The notes under the pieces: model-generated
What the model saw: the letters and a program-made list of their open reading frames with translations, nothing else
The model's database searches: none
What the model was told of the DNA's origin: nothing
Part shown: positions 1 through 4,710 of the stretch, piece by piece
How positions within the stretch are numbered: position 1 is the first letter of the stretch
How the letters are laid out: each line of letters starts with the position of its first letter
Made by a program: the position numbers and the translations under genes
Source: Ruminococcaceae bacterium UBA5450
GTDB taxonomy: Bacteria > Bacillota > Clostridia > Oscillospirales > Acutalibacteraceae
DNA length: 5,193 nucleotides
Assembly (NCBI GenBank): GCA_002424295.1
Contig: DIQY01000073.1
Location: 1,153 to 6,345 of the forward strand
Direction: 5' to 3'

Positions 1-696
1 GGATTCGATCCATGGTTGGCCATTCTGGTCGGCATTGTTTTCTTTGGGCTTTTTGTTGGATTGGTCAACGGCGTTTTGGTGACGGCAACAGGTCTTCCGC
101 CTTTTATCATCACTTTGGGCACACAGGCAATTCTTCGCAGCCTTGTTTATATCGTTACAGATGCACGTGCGGTATCTGGTTTGCCAGCCTCGTTTTCTAC
201 CAGTATCGGTGGAAAACTTTTCGGCATAGTTCCAGTTCCGATCATTGTAGCATTGGTTGCAGCAGCTGTTTTAACTTTCTTTACAGTAAAATGTCAGTCC
301 GGCCGTAACCTCTATGCACTGGGTGGAAACACACAGTCCGCATGGTATGCCGGCATTACAGTTAAAAAACATACGATTATTGCCTTTGCAATTTCCGGAC
401 TTTGTGCAGCTTTAGCTGGAATGGTCAACATTGCAAGACTGGCAGCAGCAGAGCCGAATGCGGGTACTGGTTACGAAACGTATGCAATCGAAGCTGTCAT
501 CATCGGCGGTGCTTCTTTCTTCGGTGGAATCGGCAAGATCCCGAAGGTGATTATTGGTGGTTTAATTATCGGTGTTATCAATAACGGCCTCAATATGGTG
601 GGCGTTTCCAGCTATTATCAGCAATTGGCGATGGGCTGCCTGCTGATCATTGCCGTAACGTTGGATCGTTTCTTCGGAGCAAGCCGCAAGAGCTAA
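1..696 (+). CDS. alsC: Sugar ABC transporter permease, D-allose/ribose type (5' end outside the window)
   Basis: This is the C-terminal 231 residues of an inner-membrane permease of the RbsC/AlsC family, which imports pentoses or hexoses together with an ATPase and a periplasmic or lipoprotein binding protein. The reading frame is open from base 1, so the protein starts to the left; the family is usually about 320 residues, so roughly 90 are missing. Visible hallmarks are about six hydrophobic stretches (fragment residues about 6-30, 36-55, 74-96, 121-143, 162-200, 208-222), the NGVLVTATGLPPFIITLGT segment, and the conserved loop EAVIIGGASFFGGIGKI followed by NNGLNMVGVSSYYQQ, which closely resembles RbsC. 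It lies 39 bases before alsE on the same strand, so one transcript is likely. Family membership is clear. Allose rather than ribose as substrate is inferred from the alsE-alsK-rpiB neighbours. AlsC is the closest named equivalent. Confidence 0.85.
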   Translation, partial: GFDPWLAILVGIVFFGLFVGLVNGVLVTATGLPPFIITLGTQAILRSLVYIVTDARAVSGLPASFSTSIGGKLFGIVPVPIIVALVAAAVLTFFTVKCQSGRNLYALGGNTQSAWYAGITVKKHTIIAFAISGLCAALAGMVNIARLAAAEPNAGTGYETYAIEAVIIGGASFFGGIGKIPKVIIGGLIIGVINNGLNMVGVSSYYQQLAMGCLLIIAVTLDRFFGASRKS

Positions 697-735
697 TTTT
701 CAAGAATAAGTAAAAACTCTGGAGGAAAAGAAAAA

Positions 736-1422
736 ATGAGACCTAAATTTTCAGTTAGCTTAATGTGTATGGATTTTCTGGATATGAAAAACCAGATCGA
801 AATCTTGGATTCCAATATGGATGGATATCATATCGATATTATGGATGGTCATTATTGTAAAAACATTACCCTTAGTCCGGACTTTATGCGTGCATGTTCC
901 CGTGTCGCAAAAAAGCCAATGGATGTGCATTTGATGACAACAAATCCAAATGATTGGATTGATGCCTGCGCAGACGCTGGAGCCGCAATGATTAGTCCGC
1001 ACGCAGAAACAATGAATACGGATTGCTTTCGGACTCTCAACCATATTGCACAGGTTGGCTGTAAGTTAGGCGTAACGCTGAATCCGGCAACTCCGCTCTC
1101 TTATTGCAAACACTATCTCAATCGCATTGATGTTCTGACTCTGATGACGGTGGATGTTGGATTTGCAGGTCAGCCGTTTATTGAGGAAATGCTCGATAAA
1201 ATCAAAGAAGCAAAAGAGCTGCGTGAGAAAAACGGGTGGCACTATCAGATTATGATTGACGGCTCCTGCAACCAAAAAACTTTTCAGCGTTTGTATGAAG
1301 CGGGAGCGAATATTTTTGTGCTTGGTTCTTCCGGACTTTTTAGCTTGGATTCCGATCTGGAAACAGCCTGTCAGAAAGCGAAAGAGAATTTCCAAAAGGA
1401 AACTGGAGTAAAATGTCTATGA
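736..1422 (+). CDS. alsE: D-allulose-6-phosphate 3-epimerase
   Basis: This cytosolic TIM-barrel enzyme of the ribulose-phosphate 3-epimerase superfamily converts D-allulose-6-phosphate to D-fructose-6-phosphate, the last step of allose breakdown. It has 228 residues; E. coli AlsE has 231. The start SVSLMCMDFL, the segment YHIDIMDGH, the TLSP motif, HLM at 65-67 and MTVDVGFAGQPF at 137-148 match AlsE more closely than Rpe (whose equivalent is MSVNPGFGGQ). Expected metal ligands and acid/base residues are H32, D34, H65 and D175 (in IDGSCNQ). The Pro usually found in VDPGFAG is Val here. A GGAGG at 721-725 lies 10 bases before the ATG. The stop codon overlaps an in-frame upstream ATG of alsK (ATGA at 1419-1422), which suggests translational coupling. 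Plain Rpe is the main alternative, but the AlsE-specific motifs and the kinase neighbour argue against it. Confidence 0.92.
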   Translation: MRPKFSVSLMCMDFLDMKNQIEILDSNMDGYHIDIMDGHYCKNITLSPDFMRACSRVAKKPMDVHLMTTNPNDWIDACADAGAAMISPHAETMNTDCFRTLNHIAQVGCKLGVTLNPATPLSYCKHYLNRIDVLTLMTVDVGFAGQPFIEEMLDKIKEAKELREKNGWHYQIMIDGSCNQKTFQRLYEAGANIFVLGSSGLFSLDSDLETACQKAKENFQKETGVKCL

Positions 1423-1424
1423 AC

Positions 1425-1432
1425 GGGGGAGG
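1425..1432 (+). promoter_or_regulatory. Strong ribosome binding site that favours the third alsK start
   Basis: GGGGGAGG lies 4 bases before the ATG at 1437, just after the alsE stop. Two upstream in-frame ATGs exist at 1413 and 1419. Both are served only by a GGAG at 1405-1408, and both overlap the end of alsE. The strong site and the match to E. coli AlsK length favour 1437, although the 4-base spacing is short. Confidence 0.6.
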
Positions 1433-1436
1433 TACC

Positions 1437-2369
1437 ATGACAATTACAGAGCAGCTTGTGCTCGGAATTGATATCGGCGGTACCAATATGCGATTTGGTT
1501 TGGTGAATGATGCGTTGGAATTAACCGCTTTTGAGCGATTGAGCACCAGAGAAACATTTGGGGCCGAGTGTGACCCTGCTCAAAGATTGGCGGATTGTAT
1601 CAAAACCTATTGTGATCGCCATATAGAAGGGAAAATGCCGAAAGCAGTTTCAATCGGTTTCCCTTCTACCATTAATAGAGAAAGAACCGTTGTTGTGCAA
1701 ACCCCCAATATTAGCTGTATTTCAGATAATTTGGCAATTGTAGATGTGCTGGAAAAGACTTTAAAGATACCGGCCTTTATTAATCGCGATGTAAATGATC
1801 TTTTGCTTTTTGATCTGGAAGATTTAGGTGTGGCTGATCAAAACTGTGTGGCTGGAATTTATTTCGGCACCGGAGTTGGAAATTCGGTGATGGTGGATGG
1901 GAAAATCTTGTTGGGGCATAATGGAGTTGCCTCGGAGCTGGGACATTTGCCCGTCTATGGAAACCATCGGATTTGCATGTGTGGAAATGAAAGCTGTTTA
2001 GAGACGCTTGTTTCGGGAATTGCTCTTGAACGGATTCAGAAACAAGAATTTCCGGATACGCCGATCCGTGAATTGTTCGCGACGAAAATGGATACCTCTA
2101 TTATGAGAGAGTTTTTAACAGGAATGGCTCAGACGGTGGCTGCAGAAGCGAATCTGTTTGATCCGGACTGTCTGATTATTGGCGGTGGACTTTTACAGAT
2201 GGGAGATTTTCCACGGGAACTCTTTGAAAAAGAAGTGCATCGCTTTGCCAGAAAGCCATATCCGGAAAAGACTTTGGATATTCGTTATTCGAGGCCAAAC
2301 CAGGAAAATGGGGTGGTAGGCGCCGCTATTTATGCACAAAAGCGCATGCAGAACTTAAATTATTTATGA
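1437..2369 (+). CDS. alsK: D-allose kinase, ROK family
   Basis: This ROK-family sugar kinase phosphorylates D-allose to D-allose-6-phosphate with ATP in the cytosol. From the ATG at 1437 it has 310 residues (E. coli AlsK 309). Seen in order: the phosphate-binding DIGGT at 12-16, the catalytic Asp118 within NRDVN (AlsK has SRDVN), the FGTGVG loop at 143-148, ELGH with Glu167 and His170, and the ROK zinc motif CxCGxxxCLE with Cys180, Cys182 and Cys187. It ends with FDPDCLIIGGGL at about 241-252, a very close match to the AlsK segment. The gene follows alsE almost directly and is followed 80 bases later by rpiB. Starts at 1413 or 1419 would add 8 or 6 residues (MSMNGGG...) and overlap alsE; I think 1437 is more likely. 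Another hexose kinase such as glucokinase is the alternative, but the RDVN motif and operon context point to AlsK. Confidence 0.88.
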   Translation: MTITEQLVLGIDIGGTNMRFGLVNDALELTAFERLSTRETFGAECDPAQRLADCIKTYCDRHIEGKMPKAVSIGFPSTINRERTVVVQTPNISCISDNLAIVDVLEKTLKIPAFINRDVNDLLLFDLEDLGVADQNCVAGIYFGTGVGNSVMVDGKILLGHNGVASELGHLPVYGNHRICMCGNESCLETLVSGIALERIQKQEFPDTPIRELFATKMDTSIMREFLTGMAQTVAAEANLFDPDCLIIGGGLLQMGDFPRELFEKEVHRFARKPYPEKTLDIRYSRPNQENGVVGAAIYAQKRMQNLNYL

Positions 2370-2403
2370 GTTATAAAACAAATCAGCTTGTTAAGTGAAA
2401 AAG

Positions 2404-2422
2404 ATGAAAACTGTCGTTTCAT
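2404..2422. promoter_or_regulatory. Short dyad in the alsK-rpiB gap, possible operator or mRNA hairpin
   Basis: ATGAAA at 2404-2409 is the exact reverse complement of TTTCAT at 2417-2422, separated by 7 bases. It sits in the 80-base gap before rpiB, 28 bases ahead of the start codon. No T-run follows, so it is not a terminator. It could be a weak operator, an RNA-processing site, or chance in AT-rich sequence. Confidence 0.2.
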
Positions 2423-2449
2423 GAAATTTAGTTGTAATCGGAGGCAATT

Positions 2450-2917
2450 ATGAAATTAGCAATTGGAAATGATCATGTTGCAGTTGAGATGAAAAATCAA
2501 ATAAAGGCTTATCTGGAAGAGAAGGGGATTGAAGTGATCGATGTTGGCACGAACAGCACCGAGCGCTTTAATTATCCGATCAGCGGATATAAAGTAGCGA
2601 AGCTGGTGGCATCTGGAAAGGTAGACGGCGGCGTATTAATGTGCGGAACCGGAGTCGGAATTTCTCTGGCAGCAAACAAAGTAAAAGGCATTCGTGCATG
2701 TGTTTGCAGCGAACCTTATTCCGCAAAGCTTTCTAAACAGCATAATAATTCCAATATTATTGCATTTGGTGCCCGCGTTATTGGAATCGAAACAGCAAAA
2801 ATGATTGTTGATGAATGGCTTGGAGCAAAGTATGAGGGTGGTCGCCACCAGGTACGAATTGATATGATTTCTGAGATTGAAAATACCGGCCATTTGAAAG
2901 CGGCCGATGAAGATTAA
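2450..2917 (+). CDS. rpiB: Ribose-5-phosphate isomerase B / allose-6-phosphate isomerase
   Basis: This cytosolic RpiB/LacAB-family aldose-ketose isomerase interconverts ribose-5-P and ribulose-5-P. The E. coli enzyme also converts D-allose-6-P to D-allulose-6-P, which is the role the neighbours suggest. The 155 residues match the family. Seen: NDH at 7-9, catalytic-base Cys65 in CGTGVGISLAANK (65-77), the CSEPYSAKLSKQHNNSN segment with His98-Asn99, and WLGAKYEGGRHQVR near residues 123-136 with the phosphate-binding arginines. The similarity to E. coli RpiB is high throughout. GGAGG at 2440-2444 lies 5 bases before the ATG, so the start is firm. The 80-base gap after alsK, with a small dyad, leaves room for a separate control element, but no convincing promoter was seen there. 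The LacA/LacB galactose-6-P isomerase alternative is less likely because no tagatose genes are nearby. Confidence 0.93.
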   Translation: MKLAIGNDHVAVEMKNQIKAYLEEKGIEVIDVGTNSTERFNYPISGYKVAKLVASGKVDGGVLMCGTGVGISLAANKVKGIRACVCSEPYSAKLSKQHNNSNIIAFGARVIGIETAKMIVDEWLGAKYEGGRHQVRIDMISEIENTGHLKAADED

Positions 2918-2927
2918 TTGATTTTGC

Positions 2928-2956
2928 TTTTGTCTGATATTGGAAGCAACTATAAT
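2928..2956 (+). promoter_or_regulatory. Possible promoter with a perfect TATAAT after rpiB
   Basis: TATAAT at 2951-2956 is a perfect -10 box, placing a start of transcription near 2963. The -35 side is weak: TTTTGT at 2928-2933 with 17 bp, or TTGTCT at 2930-2935 with 15 bp. It lies 33 bases after the rpiB stop and directly ahead of the complementary segments that begin at 2964. It could be fortuitous. Confidence 0.35.
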
Positions 2957-2962
2957 AGGGAG

Positions 2963-3107
2963 CATCATTGATTGGCAGTAAGAAAATAATTTGCAGTTTT
3001 TGTTGGGAGACTGTAAAGAGAATTTGTTTTCTTAATCGGTGCCTTTGCGATGATCGAAAGATGCAAAAGACTAATCTCATTTTGGAGATTAGTCTTTTGC
3101 GTTTTTT
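2963..3107 (+). ncRNA. Candidate structured small RNA or leader, no family recognised
   Basis: Four collinear, nested complementary pairs can form one long interrupted rod: 2964-2970 with 3048-3054 (7 pairs, one G-U), GGCA 2974-2977 with TGCC 3040-3043, TAAGAAAA 2979-2986 with TTTTCTTA 3027-3034, and TTTGCAGT 2990-2997 with ACTGTAAA 3010-3017 (one G-U), closing a 12-base loop. The rod is followed 8 bases later by the 16-bp terminator, and the predicted start from TATAAT falls at its foot. The transcript would be about 145 nt. It could be an independent small RNA, the 3' tail of the als mRNA, or an attenuating leader for the phosphatase gene at 3187. I recognise no known riboswitch or RNA family. 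The folding is by eye only. Confidence 0.3.
3063..3107 (+). terminator. Strong intrinsic terminator at the end of the als operon
   Basis: GCAAAAGACTAATCTC at 3063-3078 is the perfect reverse complement of 3085-3100, a 16-bp stem with a 6-base loop. It is followed after one G by six T residues at 3102-3107. It would end the als transcript about 190 bases after the rpiB stop, and also any transcript starting near 2963. Confidence 0.9.
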
Positions 3108-3125
3108 AAAAGAATATGATATACT
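3097..3125 (+). promoter_or_regulatory. Likely extended -10 promoter for the HAD phosphatase gene
   Basis: TATACT at 3120-3125 is preceded by TG at 3117-3118, forming an extended -10 element. TTGCGT at 3097-3102, 17 bp upstream, is a poor -35 that overlaps the terminator's descending arm. Transcription would start near 3132, leaving a leader of about 55 bases before the ATG at 3187. Confidence 0.5.
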
Positions 3126-3186
3126 TTCCACACGCAGCTTTAGTGGCCGCTTTATTGGCTGAATCTGCAAAATAGGGGGATTTCAT

Positions 3187-3795
3187 ATGATTAAAAATAT
3201 GATTTTTGATATGGGAAATGTACTGCTGGACTATAATCCACAGGACTATGTAAAAGCATTTTTGCACTGTGAAGAAGATCAGGATATGGTGTTGACGGCT
3301 CTATTTGGTGGGCAGGAATGGCTCGATCTGGACCATGGCCTTATTACAGAGCGGGATGCTTTAAAAAAGATGCTTCAGAAGCTGCCTAAGCGCCTCCATC
3401 AGGAGGCTAGGGCTCTTTTTTATGGGTGGCAGAATTATACACGCCCGATTGAGGGCGTTAATTTACTGGCTATCAAGCTCCATCGGGCAGGCTATCGTCT
3501 CTATCTGCTCAGCAATACGGGAGTGCGGCTTCATGTTTATGCGCATCGCCTTCCAGCGTTACAGTATTTTGATGGAGCGGTTATGTCTGCAGATGTTCAG
3601 CAGGTAAAGCCGGAACCGCAGATTTATCAGATTCTTTTTGACCGTTATCATCTAGATCCTAAAGAATGTTTCTTTATTGATGATTGTGAACAAAACCTAA
3701 AAACCGGGAAACAGTTTGGAATGCATGTCTATCTGTTTGACGGAGATGAGAAAAAATTAGAGTCCGCATTGCATAAGGAAAAAGTCAACTGGTAA
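3187..3795 (+). CDS. HAD-superfamily sugar phosphatase, subfamily IA (YihX-like)
   Basis: This is a 202-residue cytosolic HAD hydrolase that probably dephosphorylates a small phosphorylated metabolite. The overall pattern is that of YihX, an E. coli alpha-glucose-1-phosphate phosphatase. Seen: motif I FDMGNVLLD with nucleophile Asp8, an alpha-helical cap over about residues 15-85, motif II LLSNT with Ser109, motif III Lys141 in VKPEPQIYQ, and motif IV FFIDD with Asp165-Asp166. The second motif-I Asp (position 10) is Gly, as in YihX and other members of this subgroup. AGGGGGA at 3174-3180 lies 6 bases before the ATG. The gene stands alone between the als terminator and a two-way terminator, so it is probably transcribed by itself. 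Its substrate cannot be told from the sequence, and a link to allose metabolism is only positional. Confidence 0.82.
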   Translation: MIKNMIFDMGNVLLDYNPQDYVKAFLHCEEDQDMVLTALFGGQEWLDLDHGLITERDALKKMLQKLPKRLHQEARALFYGWQNYTRPIEGVNLLAIKLHRAGYRLYLLSNTGVRLHVYAHRLPALQYFDGAVMSADVQQVKPEPQIYQILFDRYHLDPKECFFIDDCEQNLKTGKQFGMHVYLFDGDEKKLESALHKEKVNW

Positions 3796-3838
3796 AAAGC
3801 AGCCTGAAATCTTGTGAAAAGATCTCAGGCTGCTTTTT
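3794..3838. terminator. Bidirectional terminator between two converging genes
   Basis: AAAAAGCAGCCTGA at 3794-3807 pairs perfectly with TCAGGCTGCTTTTT at 3825-3838. After one A-C mismatch there are five more pairs (3809-3813 with 3819-3823) and a 5-base loop. The A-run on one side and T-run on the other allow termination on both strands. The left arm overlaps the stop codon of the phosphatase gene (TAA 3793-3795). The - strand gene ends 3 bases beyond the right arm. Confidence 0.92.
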
Positions 3839-3841
3839 ATT

Positions 3842-4426
3842 TTAGACAGTGATAGAAAAAAGTCCGTGTCGGTTGCAGAAAGCATAAAAAGTTCCATGCC
3901 CGTGAATTTTAAAGCGTGATTCCGCATTTTGCTCCGGATAGAGCTTGATTATTTGGAGTTGCCCGGCGGAAAGATAAGCAAAAAAAGAAAGATAATGTTG
4001 CTTTTCCATGGGATGACGGCACGAGACTAAATATTCATCTTCTATTCGTTCTGCTTTCAAAGAATGTTCCGAATCAATTGCTTCGGCCTCTAAAGGAGGA
4101 AGTGCAATTCCGCAGCAATGAAAAGAACCGTTTCCAACCGCATAAATAATATTTCCGCAGACCGGGCAAACATAAAAGTTTCCTTTCCTTAAATTTGCAG
4201 AACGGTTTTCATTGGAAAATAATTGTCCCGATAAAAGCTCTCCAATGGAGACGCCAAGAGTCTCTGCCAGTGGTTTTATCAGTGTGATATCCGGAAGCCC
4301 CTTTTGCGTTTCCCATTTTGAAATTGTTTTATCGCTGACTGCTAAAAGTTCTGCTAACTGTTTCTGTGTTAATTTTTTCTTTTCACGCAGGACCTTGATA
4401 GTAGAACCCGTTACATATTGATCCAA
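3842..4426 (-). CDS. XRE helix-turn-helix regulator fused to a two-iron desulfoferrodoxin (superoxide reductase-like) domain
   Basis: This is a 194-residue predicted DNA-binding redox or iron sensor. Numbering is from the TTG at 4426. Residues 6-67 form an XRE HTH domain (TGSTIKVLREKKKLTQKQLA, then SDKTISKWE as recognition helix and LPDITLIKPLAETLGVSIGE). Residues about 82-107 look like a desulforedoxin centre I: CxxC (Cys87, Cys90) and an adjacent CC pair (Cys104, Cys105). Residues about 115-190 look like superoxide reductase centre II, with His121, His138 (HPM), His144 (KQHY), Cys184 and His187 (CNRHGLF). The spacings His138-His144 and Cys184-His187 are exactly those of known enzymes. The Glu-Lys pair before the first ligand is Ser-Glu here (119-120), so the catalytic Lys is absent. 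The family is known to hold Fe(Cys)4 and Fe(His)4Cys; a signalling role is my inference. An ATG at 4441 would add five residues but lacks a ribosome site. It is divergent from perR. Confidence 0.85.
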   Translation of the reverse strand: MDQYVTGSTIKVLREKKKLTQKQLAELLAVSDKTISKWETQKGLPDITLIKPLAETLGVSIGELLSGQLFSNENRSANLRKGNFYVCPVCGNIIYAVGNGSFHCCGIALPPLEAEAIDSEHSLKAERIEDEYLVSCRHPMEKQHYLSFFAYLSAGQLQIIKLYPEQNAESRFKIHGHGTFYAFCNRHGLFSITV

Positions 4427-4433
4427 ATAAATT

Positions 4434-4439
4434 CCTCCC
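4434..4439 (-). promoter_or_regulatory. Ribosome binding site that fixes a TTG start for the HTH-desulfoferrodoxin gene
   Basis: On the - strand GGGAGG (4439-4434) stands 7 bases before TTG at 4426-4424. The longer frame from ATG at 4441 would translate this site as Met-Gly-Gly and has no purine-rich site upstream of it. Starting at TTG gives a protein beginning M-DQYVTGSTIK, a usual beginning for this type of HTH protein. Confidence 0.7.
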
Positions 4440-4502
4440 ATATCTTTTCTGCTTTCAGCATAACGCAGATTGAACTTTCATACAACCTACGTTTCGCAGA
4501 GT

Positions 4503-4526
4503 CCTTATAAAAGCATTGCTTTAAGG
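4503..4526. promoter_or_regulatory. Imperfect dyad upstream of the HTH-desulfoferrodoxin gene
   Basis: CCTT 4503-4506 pairs with AAGG 4523-4526, and AAAGC 4510-4514 with GCTTT 4518-4522, with a 3-base bulge and a 3-base centre. It lies between the divergent genes, about 77 bases upstream of the - strand start, with no T-run, so it could be an operator. No clear promoter could be assigned for the - strand gene; TTGAAT followed at 17 bp by TATTTT, in the AT-rich stretch around 4525-4555, is one weak option. Confidence 0.2.
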
Positions 4527-4561
4527 AAAATAAAAATATCTTTAAAAATATTCAAAAAAGT

Positions 4562-4587
4562 CTTTACATTTTCCAAATGAAGTAGTA
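4562..4587 (+). repeat. Imperfect 26-bp direct repeat, copy 1
   Basis: CTTTACA, CCAAA, GA and TAGTA occur here at the same offsets as in copy 2 at 4640-4665. By my count 20 of 26 bases are identical without gaps, at a distance of 78 bases. Each copy holds a TTTACA -35 box and the first bases of a -10 box. Confidence 0.55.
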
Positions 4588-4591
4588 TTAT
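4563..4591 (+). promoter_or_regulatory. Probable perR promoter P1
   Basis: TTTACA (4563-4568, 5 of 6 to TTGACA) and TATTAT (4586-4591, 5 of 6 to TATAAT) are separated by an ideal 17 bp. Transcription would start near 4598 and give a leader of about 113 bases before the perR ATG. A PerR-box-like sequence begins about 5 bases beyond the expected start. Confidence 0.65.
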
Positions 4592-4602
4592 AAAAACAAG
4601 AA

Positions 4603-4617
4603 AAGTAATCATTATTA
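4603..4617. promoter_or_regulatory. Possible PerR operator after promoter P1
   Basis: AAGTAATCATTATTA matches 10 of 14 defined positions of the B. subtilis Per box (TTATAATNATTATAA), including an uninterrupted symmetric core TAAT-C-ATTA. Its place just after the predicted start would allow PerR to block its own transcription. The AT-rich setting makes chance matches common, so this is tentative. Confidence 0.4.
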
Positions 4618-4639
4618 AAATTGTTTTACGGCCCTTGCC

Positions 4640-4665
4640 CTTTACAAATGCCAAAAGATTTAGTA
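4640..4665 (+). repeat. Imperfect 26-bp direct repeat, copy 2
   Basis: Second copy of the repeat at 4562-4587, offset 78 bases, about 20 of 26 identical. The similarity fades after TAGTA. Confidence 0.55.
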
Positions 4666-4669
4666 AAGT
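4641..4669 (+). promoter_or_regulatory. Possible second perR promoter P2
   Basis: TTTACA (4641-4646) is followed at 17 bp by TAAAGT (4664-4669, 4 of 6 to TATAAT). Transcription would start near 4676 and give a leader of about 35 bases. A second weak Per-box-like sequence (4677-4691; right half ATTATAA perfect, left half 3 of 7) begins at that point. It is weaker than P1. Confidence 0.35.
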
Positions 4670-4710
4670 AAATTAAGAACAAATATTATAAATTATTGGG
4701 GACATGGACT

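Noticed and set aside
760..1546. Several open frames of 60-110 codons on the - strand inside alsE and alsK
   Set aside because: They lie opposite strongly conserved enzymes and their translations show no recognisable family, so they are antisense shadows.
2963..3107. 6S RNA or a known riboswitch
   Set aside because: A rod of about 90 bases is too short for Firmicute 6S RNA (about 190 nt), it lacks an obvious central bubble, and I recognise no conserved riboswitch core.
2968..3162. A 64-codon frame from TTG with several Cys residues and a GGGAG just upstream
   Set aside because: It runs straight through the perfect 16-bp terminator and its T-run and has no recognisable domain. The structured-RNA or untranslated reading explains the region better.
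2778..3170. Open frame of 130 codons on the - strand across the end of rpiB and the following gap
   Set aside because: It overlaps a well-supported rpiB, includes the terminator hairpin, and shows no domain or ribosome site.
4503..4526. Intrinsic terminator in the divergent region
   Set aside because: The stem is bulged and neither side is followed by a T-run. It also lies upstream of both genes, where a terminator is not needed.
4696..4710. TTG at 4696 as an earlier perR start adding MGTWT
   Set aside because: There is no ribosome site before it, while the GGGGA inside this stretch is well placed for ATG 4711, and the resulting protein begins as PerR proteins usually do.
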